From: Streptomyces sp. NBRC 109706
GTDB taxonomy: Bacteria; Actinomycetota; Actinomycetes; Streptomycetales; Streptomycetaceae
Reading direction: 5' to 3'
DNA length: 64,000 nucleotides
Assembly: GCF_000974485.1 (NCBI RefSeq)
Contig: NZ_BBOM01000007.1
Location: 434,001-498,000, forward strand
Shown piece after piece: positions 42,265 through 50,050 of this stretch. Positions within the stretch are counted from its first letter, which is position 1, and every line of letters begins with the position of its first letter. The notes under the pieces were generated by a model. The model saw nothing but the letters and a program-made list of their open reading frames with translations, was not told the origin of the DNA and did no database searches. A program made the translations under genes and the position numbers.

Positions 42265-42450
42265 GCGGATGCCCCCCGATGGGGACCCGACCGGTAGTAC
42301 CCCGGCCAACCGCCGTCCCGGGGGACCAGCCGCTGAGCGGCTGTCCTGAGCGGATGCCCCCGAGGGGGACTCGACCGGTAGTGCACGGGCGGGTAACCGC
42401 CGGGCGGCTGTCTTGCCCTGAGGCCCCCGAGGGGTGGCCCCGGTCGGGCA
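42250..42450. repeat. Three imperfect direct repeats after the GT2 gene
   Basis: Copy 1 (42250-42300) opens GAGCGGCTGTCTTGAGCGG and ends in a CGACCGGTAGT block. Copy 2 (42335-42385) repeats it with a few changes. Copy 3 (42402-42450) is more diverged. Starts are 85 and 67 bp apart. Each copy contains a short C-run/G-run dyad (CCCCCGAGGGG in copies 2 and 3) that can form a hairpin. Copy 1 contains the stop codon of the GT2 gene. They may act as a tandem terminator or be remains of a mobile repeat. Confidence 0.6.
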
Positions 42451-42702
42451 CGGTCGGGGTGACGCCCAGGAGCGAGATGCCCGTGAGGGCCGGCCCTCGG
42501 TCGGGGATCTGCACAAGGGGCCCGGCCGTCGTGAATGCACCCGAGGGGGAGGGCCTTGCCGCAGGCCAAGGCCCTTGAGTGGCCCGGCCGATACACGGCC
42601 GCCGCCTCCTCCGCCCGGGAAGGTCAGGTCCGCCCCCGGCCCGGCCGGCCACCGGCCGCGCCAGCCGTCGGCCCAATGCCCCGCCCGGGGGCGGGGGGCG
42701 GG
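42451..42702. other. Intergenic stretch with no gene seen
   Basis: With the repeats before it this makes 438 bp without a gene between the convergent GT2 and GT4 genes. It is GC-rich with several G-runs and short dyads. Plus- and minus-strand frames have no start, ribosome site or recognisable product. Confidence 0.5.
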
Positions 42703-43866
42703 TCAGGTGGGGGTGGCGGTGGCTCGGTGGGTGAGGACTTCTGTGTAGATCTGGGTCAGTCGGTCGAGGACCGTGTCCAGGGTGAACTCGGTGCGGGCCA
42801 GGTCCCAGGCCGCCCGTGACGCCTGTTCCCTGGCGGGCGGCGGCAGCAGGTCCAGTATCGCGCGGCCGACGGCCGGGCCGTTGTCGTCGTGCGGGCGGGC
42901 CGGGACCACGCGGCCGGCGCCGGCCCGTGCCACGTCGGGCGCGAGCCCCGTCGTGTCGGTGACCACCACCGGCGTGCCCACCGACATCGCCTCCAGCACG
43001 GACAGCGGAAAGGCGTCCTGCACCGAAGGCAGCACCAGGGCGCTCGCGCCGCGCAGCGCGGCCAGCACCTCGGGCCCGTCCAGCGCGCCCACCACGTCCA
43101 GCGCGTGCCGCACCCCCAACTCGTCGGCGTGGGCGAGGGTTTCGGCCAGCGCCCCGGTGTCGGGGCCGGCCAGCACGAAACGCGCGTCGGGGTGTTCGGC
43201 GAGCACCGTCGGCATCGCGCCGACGAAGTCGCGGGGTCGTTTTCCCTCCTGCACCCTGGCCAGGTAGAGCAGTCGGGGCGGCCCCTGCGGCGGGGCCGCG
43301 CGTTCCCGCGCGGGCACCCCGTTGACCAGGCGGCGGGCCGGCGCGATGGGCGCCGGCGCCACCACGGCCGCCGTCTCGCGCCGTTCCCGTTCGGTGAGGT
43401 ACAGCACCGCGTCCGCGCGGCGCAGCACCCGCCGCACGCCGAGGCCGTCGACCAGCCGCGCCACCCGGTTCTCCGTCGGGTCGATCATCCCGTGGGTCTG
43501 TAACACCAACGGGGTGCCGGCGCGCAGCGCGAGCAGCGCCACCGGCAGGGTCACCAGGTCCCGCATCAGATGGACGTGCACCAGGTCGGCGGAGCGGACC
43601 GCGCGCGCCGCGTCGGCCAGCAGCACGGCGGAGGTGATCCCGCTGACCTCGAACCGGGGCAGCAGATGCCGCGCCCGGTGGAGCCGGACCCGCGCGCCCT
43701 CGACGACGCGCGGCAGCGGACCGGCGGGGAACTCGTCCCCGAGCGCCAACAGGACGGCGTCGTCCCCGCGTTCGGCGAGCCCACGGCAGAGGCCGAGGGC
43801 GACCCTGGTGGGCCCGCCGAACGCGTGGCTCGGGGTGTGCAACGTCACCGCGTGCAGGACCCGCAC
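42703..43866 (-). CDS. Glycosyltransferase family 4
   Basis: A 387-residue GT-B glycosyltransferase. The N-terminal acceptor domain opens with VLHAVTLHTPSHAFGG, the typical glycine loop. The C-terminal nucleotide-sugar domain shows LYLARVQEGKRPRDF, RFVLAGPDTG, VVGALDGPEV and the donor-binding EX7E motif in PSVQDAFPLSVLEAMSVG. It starts 7 bp after argS on the same strand and is therefore probably cotranscribed with a housekeeping tRNA synthetase, an unusual placement. By similarity and location it belongs to surface-polysaccharide assembly. Sugar specificity unknown. Confidence 0.9.
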   Translation of the reverse strand: MRVLHAVTLHTPSHAFGGPTRVALGLCRGLAERGDDAVLLALGDEFPAGPLPRVVEGARVRLHRARHLLPRFEVSGITSAVLLADAARAVRSADLVHVHLMRDLVTLPVALLALRAGTPLVLQTHGMIDPTENRVARLVDGLGVRRVLRRADAVLYLTERERRETAAVVAPAPIAPARRLVNGVPARERAAPPQGPPRLLYLARVQEGKRPRDFVGAMPTVLAEHPDARFVLAGPDTGALAETLAHADELGVRHALDVVGALDGPEVLAALRGASALVLPSVQDAFPLSVLEAMSVGTPVVVTDTTGLAPDVARAGAGRVVPARPHDDNGPAVGRAILDLLPPPAREQASRAAWDLARTEFTLDTVLDRLTQIYTEVLTHRATATPT

Positions 43867-43873
43867 CCGCGCC

Positions 43874-45661
43874 TCACATCCGGTCGGGCGCGGCGATGCC
43901 CAGCAGGCCCAGGCCCTGCGCCAGGGTGGCCCGGGTCAGCTCGCAGAGCGCCAGCCGGTTGGCCCGCACCTCGGGCGCCACGCCCTTCAGCACCGGGCAG
44001 GACTCGTAGAAGGTGGTGAACGACTTCGCCAGGTTGTAGAGGTAGCCGGCGAGTTGGTGCGGCTCCAGCGTGTCGGCGACCTCGGTGAGCGCGCGGCCGA
44101 AGGCGTCCAGGGCCAGGCCCAGGGAGTGTTCCGCCGGCTCCAGCGTCAGCTCCGGGTGGAACGCGGCCGACGGGCCCTCGACGCTCTCCGCCTTGCGCAG
44201 GATGGAGGCGATCCGGGTGTGGGTGTACTGGAGGTACACGCCGGTCTGGCCGTTGAAGGACACCATCCGGGAGACGTCGAAGGAGTAGTCCTTGACGCGT
44301 GAGGTGGACAGCTCGGCGTACTTGACGGCGCCGACGCTGGCCAGCTGGGCGACCTCGTCCAGCTCCTCCTGGGTCAGTCCCGGATCCTTCTCGGCGACGA
44401 CCTGACGGGCCTGGGCCAGCGCGTCGTCCAGCAGGTCCGCCAGCCGGACGGTGCCGCCGGAGCGGGTCTTGAACGGGCGCCCGTCCGGGCCGTTGATGGT
44501 GCCGTTGGCGGCGTGCACGGCCTGGACCTCGTCGGTGAGCCAGCCGGCCCGCCGGGAGACGCGGAACAGCATGTCGAAGTGCTGGGACTGCCGGGAGTCC
44601 ACCACATAGATGAGGCGGGTGGCGTGGTGCTCCCTGATGCTGTGCCGGAGGGTGGCCAGATCGGTGGCGGCGTAGCCGTAGCCGCCGTCCCGCTTGCGGA
44701 CCAGCATCGGCACCGGCTTGTCCTCGGGGCCCCTGATGTCGTCGAAGAAGACGACCTTGGCGCCCTCGCTGTCCTCCAGGATGCCCTTGTCGGCCAGCTC
44801 GTCGACGACCTCGTCCAGCCAGGGGTTGTAGAACGACTCGCCGGCGTTGTCGTCCGGGGTGAGCAGCACCCCGAGCCGTTCGTAGACCTGCTGGAACGCC
44901 CTGGCGGACTCGGCGACGATCTCCTGCCACGCGGCGACCGTCTCCTCGTCGCCGGACTGGAGGGCGACGACCCGCCGTTGGGCCCGCTCCTTGAAGTCCG
45001 GGTCAGTGTCGAACTCCTGACGCGAGGCGCGGTAGAGCGCGTCCAGCGCGGAGACCGCGCCGCCGGTGCCGGACTCGGCCACGCCGGCGTCCTGGCTGCG
45101 CCAACTGGCCTCGGGGTGCTCGAAGATGTACTCGATCAGCATGCCGAACTGGGTGCCCCAGTCGCCGATGTGGTTCTGCCGCACCACCCGGGCGCCGAGA
45201 TAGCCGAGGACCCGCACCAGCGCGTCGCCGATCAGGGTGGACCGCAGATGCCCGACGTGCATCTCCTTGGCGACGTTGGGCGCCGAGTAGTCGACCACGG
45301 CGCACTCGCCGGACTGTGACGCGGGAACGCCGAGGCGGGGCGCGGTCAGCCGGACGGCCAGCCGCTCCAGCAGGGCCGCGTCGGTGAGGTCGATATTGAG
45401 GAAGCCGGGCCCCGACACCTCGACCGAGGCGATGCCCTGACCGTTGGCGAGCAGATGGTCACGGAGCGCGCCGGCGAGTTCACGTGGGTTCTGCCCCAGG
45501 CGCTTGGCCATGGACAGCGCGACGTTGGCCTGGAAGTCCGCGCGGTCGGAGGGTCGCACCAGCGGGTCCGCCGTGGCCAGCTCGGCCGGCAGGGTCTTCT
45601 CCATCGCGGCGGAGACCGCCGCGGCCACCTCGTCGGCCAGTGGCCGAACCTGTTCCACCAT
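43874..45661 (-). CDS. argS: Arginyl-tRNA synthetase
   Basis: Charges tRNA-Arg. The 595-residue protein has the N-terminal Add-1 domain (residues 1-100), a class I catalytic core with the HVGH signature in KEMHVGHLRS and the following LGARVVRQNHIGDWGTQFG, and the C-terminal anticodon-binding helical domain ending DRM. The length is usual. The ATG at 45661 is picked as the first codon fitting family alignments; longer frames run into promoter DNA. GT4 follows at 7 bp and GNAT lies upstream on the same strand, 95 bp away. Confidence 0.97.
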   Translation of the reverse strand: MVEQVRPLADEVAAAVSAAMEKTLPAELATADPLVRPSDRADFQANVALSMAKRLGQNPRELAGALRDHLLANGQGIASVEVSGPGFLNIDLTDAALLERLAVRLTAPRLGVPASQSGECAVVDYSAPNVAKEMHVGHLRSTLIGDALVRVLGYLGARVVRQNHIGDWGTQFGMLIEYIFEHPEASWRSQDAGVAESGTGGAVSALDALYRASRQEFDTDPDFKERAQRRVVALQSGDEETVAAWQEIVAESARAFQQVYERLGVLLTPDDNAGESFYNPWLDEVVDELADKGILEDSEGAKVVFFDDIRGPEDKPVPMLVRKRDGGYGYAATDLATLRHSIREHHATRLIYVVDSRQSQHFDMLFRVSRRAGWLTDEVQAVHAANGTINGPDGRPFKTRSGGTVRLADLLDDALAQARQVVAEKDPGLTQEELDEVAQLASVGAVKYAELSTSRVKDYSFDVSRMVSFNGQTGVYLQYTHTRIASILRKAESVEGPSAAFHPELTLEPAEHSLGLALDAFGRALTEVADTLEPHQLAGYLYNLAKSFTTFYESCPVLKGVAPEVRANRLALCELTRATLAQGLGLLGIAAPDRM

Positions 45662-45756
45662 GTCTCGTGTACTTCTTCCCCGGGGAGTCGATGCGCACCT
45701 CGCGTGCGACTGTGCCCCTCTAGCATGGCAGGCGCGTCCCGGTGGCACGCACCGGA

Positions 45757-46293
45757 TCAGTCGAGCCCGGGTGCCGGTCGGTCGGCGGCGAGCGGGCGCT
45801 GCATCAACAGGGTGTCGACCCAGCGGCCGTGTTTGTGACCGACGCCGACCAGCCGGCCGGCGTCGGCGAACCCGGCGCGGCGGTGCAGGCCGACGGAGGT
45901 CCGCCCGCCGGTGTCGGCGATCACGGCCACCATCTGCCGGGCCCCGGCCCGGGCCGCGCCGTCGATCAGGGCCGCCAGCAGCAGACTACCCAGACCGTTC
46001 CCGGTGTGCCCCGGGGCGAGGTAGAGGCTGTCCTCGACGGTGTGCCGATAGGCCGGCTTGGGCCGCCAGGGCCCCGCGTGGGCATAGCCGGCGATCTCGC
46101 CCGCGGCGTCGGCCACCAGGAACGGGAGCCCCCGTTCGCCGGCCTGGGTCAGCCGGGTGCCCCAGGTGTCGAGGGGCGGCGGCCGCTCGTCGAAGGTGGC
46201 CACGGTATGGGCGACGTAGTGGGCGTAGATCTCGGCGACGGCCGGCAGGTCGTCGGCGGTGGCGGGGCGGAGCACGGGCGCTGGGGCGGACAT
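45757..46293 (-). CDS. GNAT acetyltransferase of the phosphinothricin-acetyltransferase group
   Basis: A 178-residue acetyl-CoA-dependent N-acetyltransferase. The N-terminal RPATADDLPAVAEIYAHYV and the acetyl-CoA loop of the type Q/RxxGxG/A (here APGHTGNGLGSLLL) match the Pat/Bar branch, which acetylates glutamate-like amines such as methionine sulfoximine or phosphinothricin. The late GFADAGRLVGVGHKHGRWVDT segment is also typical. Native substrates of such chromosomal copies are usually amino-acid analogues. It is a separate gene upstream of argS. Confidence 0.9.
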   Translation of the reverse strand: MSAPAPVLRPATADDLPAVAEIYAHYVAHTVATFDERPPPLDTWGTRLTQAGERGLPFLVADAAGEIAGYAHAGPWRPKPAYRHTVEDSLYLAPGHTGNGLGSLLLAALIDGAARAGARQMVAVIADTGGRTSVGLHRRAGFADAGRLVGVGHKHGRWVDTLLMQRPLAADRPAPGLD

Positions 46294-46335
46294 CCGGCCA
46301 CCCTAACGAGCCGGTCGGACGGTGGTCCCCGGGGT

Positions 46336-46839
46336 TCAGTCGCCGGTCTCGTCGAGGTGGTCGGCGTAGTAGTCGATGGCCGGCCGGTAGTCGGTGATCG
46401 TCGGGTCCTGGCTGGTGTCGGCGAGGAGATGGAGCAGCAGGCCGGTGGCCTCCCGGTGCTCGCCGGTGTTGTAGAGGGCCATCGCGAGAAACGTGCGCAG
46501 CGCCGCGTGGTCGGGAAACTCGTCGACGCCGCGCCGCAGGGTGGCCACGGCCGTCTCGTACCGGCCGAGGACCCGGTAGGTGCTGCCGAGGCCGAGCAAC
46601 GCGCCCTGACGATCGGCCGGGGACAGTCCCTCCTGGCCGAGCGCACGTTCGTAGAAGGGCACCGCCGCTGCCTCCAGGCCCAGCAGGTCATGCGCCCACG
46701 CCGTGTGGAAGGCCACCTCGACATCGTCGGGGAACTCGTCGGCCAGCGCGATCAGTTGTTCCCGCGCCAGCTCGTGCCGGCCGGCCCCCCGGACGCTGAT
46801 CGCCTCGGCCAGCCGCCGGTCCCTGTTCGCTCCGCTCAT
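46336..46839 (-). CDS. Tetratricopeptide-repeat protein
   Basis: A 167-residue soluble helical protein with about three TPR-like units (ARELIALADEFPDDVEVAFH-type, AAVPFYERAL, TAVATLRRGVDEFPDH). Such proteins are protein-binding scaffolds; the partner is unknown. The ATG at 46839 is chosen because upstream codons of the longer frame overlap the MOSC gene promoter zone, and a GATCAT box lies 6 nt before, which could be a leaderless start. I recall similar TPR proteins in many streptomycetes without assigned function. Confidence 0.82.
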   Translation of the reverse strand: MSGANRDRRLAEAISVRGAGRHELAREQLIALADEFPDDVEVAFHTAWAHDLLGLEAAAVPFYERALGQEGLSPADRQGALLGLGSTYRVLGRYETAVATLRRGVDEFPDHAALRTFLAMALYNTGEHREATGLLLHLLADTSQDPTITDYRPAIDYYADHLDETGD

Positions 46840-46898
46840 CCGGCCATGATCGCAGCGGGCGCGGCTTCGTGGCTCGCCGGGTTCGGACCTCGCCGGGT

Positions 46899-47726
46899 TC
46901 AGACCTCGGCGGCGTCGAGCGCGGTGATCCGGGGCCGGTCCCCCACGGCGAGGGTGCCGCACCGGGTGACGGAGAACTTGACGCCGAACGCGACGCCGCC
47001 CTCCGGCGCGCGCCGGTAGTGGGCGAGGGTGCGCAGCGGCTCGGGGCCGGCGCGCACGCCGGCGCGCTGGTCGACGAGCGTGACGGCGCAGCGGATCGCC
47101 GGTTTGGCGAACTCCAGTCGGGCCGTCTCCGTCTCCAGCGCCCCGTAGCCGTCCTCGTCGTGCGGCCGGTCCAGGCCGTCGAGCACCACATTGGGTCGGA
47201 ACCGGTCCATCGGCAGCGGTCGGCCGCCGTCGGCGGCGATCCGCTCGTTCAGCTCGGCGAGCGAGGCGAGGCTCGCCACCAGCACCGCGCCGCTGTCGGC
47301 GTAGCCGCAGGTGCCGGGGGTGCGTCCGTCGGTGACCCGCCGGTGGTCGGGCGGGACCCGCACCAACCGGCTGGGGCGGCCGAGGAGTTCGGTGAACCAG
47401 TCGGCCGCGTCCGAGCCCTGGTCGATGCCGGTGAACGGCTGGCCGAAGAGCGAGACCGGTCGGCTCGGGCCGGTGGCGTCGACATCGAGGGTGACCGGCT
47501 CAAGACCGTCGGCGCCGAGCGTGAGCCGGGCGCCGTCGGCGGTCACCGAGGGGCGGGCCAGGGCGAGTCGGGGGTCGGCGCGCTGGCTGCGGAAGGTGCC
47601 GGACGGGTCGATCACCATCCAGGACCTGTCGTGCGGCACTCCGGCCGGGGTGAGCGCGGCGGTGCTCAGCGGCACCCCGGCGCAGCCCTTGACCGGGTAG
47701 CTGAACAACGCGCTGATCCGGGGCAT
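46899..47726 (-). CDS. MOSC-domain protein with N-terminal beta-barrel (YcbX-like)
   Basis: A 275-residue protein. Residues 1-115 form the MOSC N-terminal beta-barrel (LFSYPVKGCAGVPL, then HDRSWMVIDPSGTFRSQR). Residues 130-275 form the MOSC domain with the conserved cysteine in AIRCAVTLVD. MOSC proteins bind molybdenum cofactor and may reduce N-hydroxylated compounds. The ATG at 47726 has GGGAGGG at 8 nt; a GTG two codons upstream is too close to that site. It is a single gene between the TPR and DsbA-like genes. Confidence 0.9.
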   Translation of the reverse strand: MPRISALFSYPVKGCAGVPLSTAALTPAGVPHDRSWMVIDPSGTFRSQRADPRLALARPSVTADGARLTLGADGLEPVTLDVDATGPSRPVSLFGQPFTGIDQGSDAADWFTELLGRPSRLVRVPPDHRRVTDGRTPGTCGYADSGAVLVASLASLAELNERIAADGGRPLPMDRFRPNVVLDGLDRPHDEDGYGALETETARLEFAKPAIRCAVTLVDQRAGVRAGPEPLRTLAHYRRAPEGGVAFGVKFSVTRCGTLAVGDRPRITALDAAEV

Positions 47727-47816
47727 GGCCACCGTCCCTCCCTGGTCACCAACCTGACGGCGGGCGCCGCACCGCCCACGGTAGCCGCGCCCGGCCGACG
47801 GACGCGCGGGCGGGGG

Positions 47817-48506
47817 TCAGCTCTCGGCGGCGGAGCGACGCCGCCGGCGGGGGCCGTCTGTGTCGCCGAGGGTGTCCAGGGGACGGTCGCCCCAGGCGCG
47901 GCGCAGCGCCTGTTCGAAGGTGGCGACCGACTGGCCGCCGGAGACCGCGAAGCGCCCGTCGAGCACGAAGAACGGCACGCCGTTCGCGCCGAGTCGGGCC
48001 GCCTCCCGCTGGTCGGCGAGGACCGCGTCCCGGTACCGCTCGGGGTCGGCGAGGACGGCGCGCGCCGCGTCGGCGTCCAGGCCGGCGCGCTCGGCGACGG
48101 CCACCAGCGCGTCCGGGGTGAAGACGCTCTCGCCCCGGCCGAAGTTGGCCTCGTAGAGCAGGGTGAGCAGTTGGTGGCGCGCCCCGTGCTCGTCGGCGAA
48201 GTGCAGCAGCCGGTGGACGTCCCTGGTGCCGCCGACCAACCGGTCGGTCTGGTAGTCGAGCCCCTCGCCGCGCGCCAACTCGGCGACCTGGCCCTCCATT
48301 TCGGCGGCCCTGGGGCCGAACTTCCGGGCCAGCATCCGCTCGTTCGGCTCGACCTCGCCCGGCACCCGGGTGGGGTCCAGTTCGAAGGAGCGGTGGGCGA
48401 CCGTGACGCGTTCCCGATGCTCGAACCCGGCCAGGGCTCGCTCGAAGCGGGCGGTGCCGATATAGCACCAGGGGCAGACGACGTCCCCCCAGATGTCGAT
48501 CCGCAT
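47817..48506 (-). CDS. DsbA-family oxidoreductase, FrnE type
   Basis: A 229-residue cytoplasmic thioredoxin-fold protein with an inserted helical domain. The redox motif is CPWC in IDIWGDVVCPWCYIG near residue 10, and the cis-Pro loop is NGVPFFVLDGRFAVSGGQS. No signal peptide is present. FrnE-type members act as disulfide isomerases or in polyketide and stress pathways. The chosen ATG at 48506 has GGAG at 6 nt; a GTG at 48518 is equally possible. It follows an NmrA-like reductase on the same strand, with a 12-bp tandem repeat in the gap. Confidence 0.9.
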   Translation of the reverse strand: MRIDIWGDVVCPWCYIGTARFERALAGFEHRERVTVAHRSFELDPTRVPGEVEPNERMLARKFGPRAAEMEGQVAELARGEGLDYQTDRLVGGTRDVHRLLHFADEHGARHQLLTLLYEANFGRGESVFTPDALVAVAERAGLDADAARAVLADPERYRDAVLADQREAARLGANGVPFFVLDGRFAVSGGQSVATFEQALRRAWGDRPLDTLGDTDGPRRRRRSAAES

Positions 48507-48535
48507 GGTCGTCTCCACGTCTCGGCTCCTCAGCT

Positions 48536-48559
48536 GGTCGGTTGGTCGGTCGGTTGGTC
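48536..48559. repeat. Perfect 12-bp tandem duplication
   Basis: GGTCGGTTGGTC occurs twice head to tail in the gap between the NmrA-like reductase and the DsbA-like gene. It lies just before the DsbA-like start and could change its spacing from the upstream gene. Confidence 0.7.
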
Positions 48560-48582
48560 GGGTCGTCTTCGGGGGGACCGGC

Positions 48583-49449
48583 TCAGGCCGCCGCGGCCAG
48601 TATCCCGGCGATGGTGGCGGACGGCGGCGTGGTGGGGCGTCCCAGCAGTTCGGCGAGGTCCCCGGTCACGGTTTCGAGGGCGCCCTCCGAGATGCGCACA
48701 TCGGCGTCCACGACCAGCTCGACGGCGAAGTCGGGCAGCCCGAAGGAGCCGAGGAATTCGGTGTACCGCTCGGGGGTCAGGTCCTCGTAGCGGACGGGCC
48801 GGCCGGCGGCGGCGGACGCCTCGGCGGCCAGGTCGGCCAGGCTGTGGGCGGTGTCGCCGGTGAGTTCGTAGACCTTCCCCGCCTGGTCCTCGCCGGTCAG
48901 GACGGTGGCGGCGGCCTCGGCGAAGTCCGCCCTGGCGGCGAACGCGGCGCGGCCCTTGCCGGCGCTGCCGACCAGCACGCCGCTCTCCACGGCCCGTGGC
49001 AGGCCGGCGGCGTGGTTCTCCGTGTACCAGCCGTTGCGCAGCAGCACCGAGGGCAACCCGCTCTCGGCGATGACCCGTTCGGTGATCCGGTGCACCTCGG
49101 CCAGCACCAGCGGGCTGGTGTCGGCGGCGAGCACGGACGTGTAGGCGAGCAGGCCGACCCCGGCCTCCGTCGCGGCGGCCACCACGGCGCGGTGCTGGGC
49201 GACGCGTGCCTCGTCGGGTCCGGTCGAGGAGACGAACAGCAGCCGCTCCGCGTCGGCGAAGGCCGGCGCCAGCGTCTCGGGGCGGTCGTAGTCGGCCTGC
49301 CGCAGCTGGACGCCCCTGGCCGCGAGATCCGCCGCGCGCTCGGGCTTCCGCACCACGGCGGCGATCCGCTCGGCCGGCACCCCGCGCGCCAACAGCGCCT
49401 CGACGGTCGCGCGGCCGAGCCCGCCGGTGGCTCCGGTGACAACGAACAT
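48583..49449 (-). CDS. NmrA/QorB-like NAD(P)-binding reductase
   Basis: A 288-residue atypical short-chain dehydrogenase resembling NAD(P)H:quinone reductase QorB. The dinucleotide loop is VTGATGGLGRATVEALL at the N-terminus and the RKPERAADL segment follows. The catalytic Tyr-x3-Lys is absent, as is usual in this subgroup. The ATG at 49449 has AGAAGGA at 7 nt. It is divergent from an HxlR-type regulator, a very common pairing in which the regulator senses quinones or aldehydes and represses the reductase. Confidence 0.9.
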   Translation of the reverse strand: MFVVTGATGGLGRATVEALLARGVPAERIAAVVRKPERAADLAARGVQLRQADYDRPETLAPAFADAERLLFVSSTGPDEARVAQHRAVVAAATEAGVGLLAYTSVLAADTSPLVLAEVHRITERVIAESGLPSVLLRNGWYTENHAAGLPRAVESGVLVGSAGKGRAAFAARADFAEAAATVLTGEDQAGKVYELTGDTAHSLADLAAEASAAAGRPVRYEDLTPERYTEFLGSFGLPDFAVELVVDADVRISEGALETVTGDLAELLGRPTTPPSATIAGILAAAA

Positions 49450-49471
49450 GCCCACGTCCTTCTTCCTGGTC

Positions 49472-49515
49472 ATCCGGTTCTGCCTGCCCGGTTCTGGTTG
49501 CCCGGTTCTGGTTGC
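49472..49515. repeat. 14-bp tandem repeat in the reductase leader
   Basis: CCCGGTTCTGGTTG is present twice in perfect tandem with a degenerate copy before it and a partial copy after it. It lies between the reductase start and the A-rich control sequence, inside its 5' leader. Confidence 0.75.
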
Positions 49516-49560
49516 CACCCCAAAGTACACGCACCAAAAGAAAGCACAAACTTTTCCACA
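49516..49560. promoter_or_regulatory. A-rich divergent promoter with likely HxlR site
   Basis: The sequence AAAGTACACGCACC followed by AAAGAAAGCACAAACTTT is markedly AT-rich for this genome and contains an AAAGT/ACTTT outer inverted pair. Position between the divergent reductase and HxlR genes fits an operator with two overlapping promoters. The exact site is not defined. Confidence 0.5.
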
Positions 49561-49634
49561 GTGCAGCCCGGCGGTAGGCTGGTGCCAGGGAACGCGGGGA
49601 CGGGTCCAGGACGGGTCCAGGGAGGTAGACGCGC

Positions 49635-50033
49635 ATGACGGAACCGAACGCGGCGGAGGACGAGCGCCGGGCGGCGGCTTTCGCGTTCGACGTCTTCGCC
49701 CGCGAGTGCCCGTCCCGGAGCGTGCTGGAGCATGTCACCGGCCGCTGGGGCGCCCTCGTCCTCGCCGGTCTCCGCAAGGGCCCCGCCCGCTTCAACAGCC
49801 TGCGCCGCCGGGTCGACGGAGTCAGCGAGAAGATGCTCGCCCAGACCCTCCAGTCCCTGGAACGAGACGGTTTCGTACACCGCGAGGTGCTGGCCGTGCT
49901 GCCGCCCAAGGTGAACTACTCCCTCACCCCCATGGGCGAGAGCACCGCCGACCACCTGCTGGCCTTTATCGACCACCTCGAATCCCAGATGCCGGCCGTC
50001 CTGGAGGCCCGCCGCCGCCAGGAGCAGGTCTAG
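49635..50033 (+). CDS. HxlR-family transcriptional regulator
   Basis: A 132-residue winged-helix regulator with the HxlR signature: a single conserved cysteine in ARECPSRSVLEHVTGRWG, then RFNSLRRRVDGVSEKMLAQTLQSLERDG as recognition region and YSLTPMGE. The cysteine commonly senses quinones, aldehydes or oxidants. The ATG at 49635 follows GGGAGG. It is divergent from the reductase and converges with the acyltransferase fusion. It likely represses both itself and the reductase. Confidence 0.92.
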   Translation: MTEPNAAEDERRAAAFAFDVFARECPSRSVLEHVTGRWGALVLAGLRKGPARFNSLRRRVDGVSEKMLAQTLQSLERDGFVHREVLAVLPPKVNYSLTPMGESTADHLLAFIDHLESQMPAVLEARRRQEQV

Positions 50034-50050
50034 GGTGGCCGGCGGGTGGC

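Noticed and set aside
45757..46293. Calling the GNAT gene a phosphinothricin resistance determinant
   Set aside because: The family resemblance is clear, but chromosomal relatives act on many amino-acid analogues and no phosphinothricin biosynthesis genes are present.
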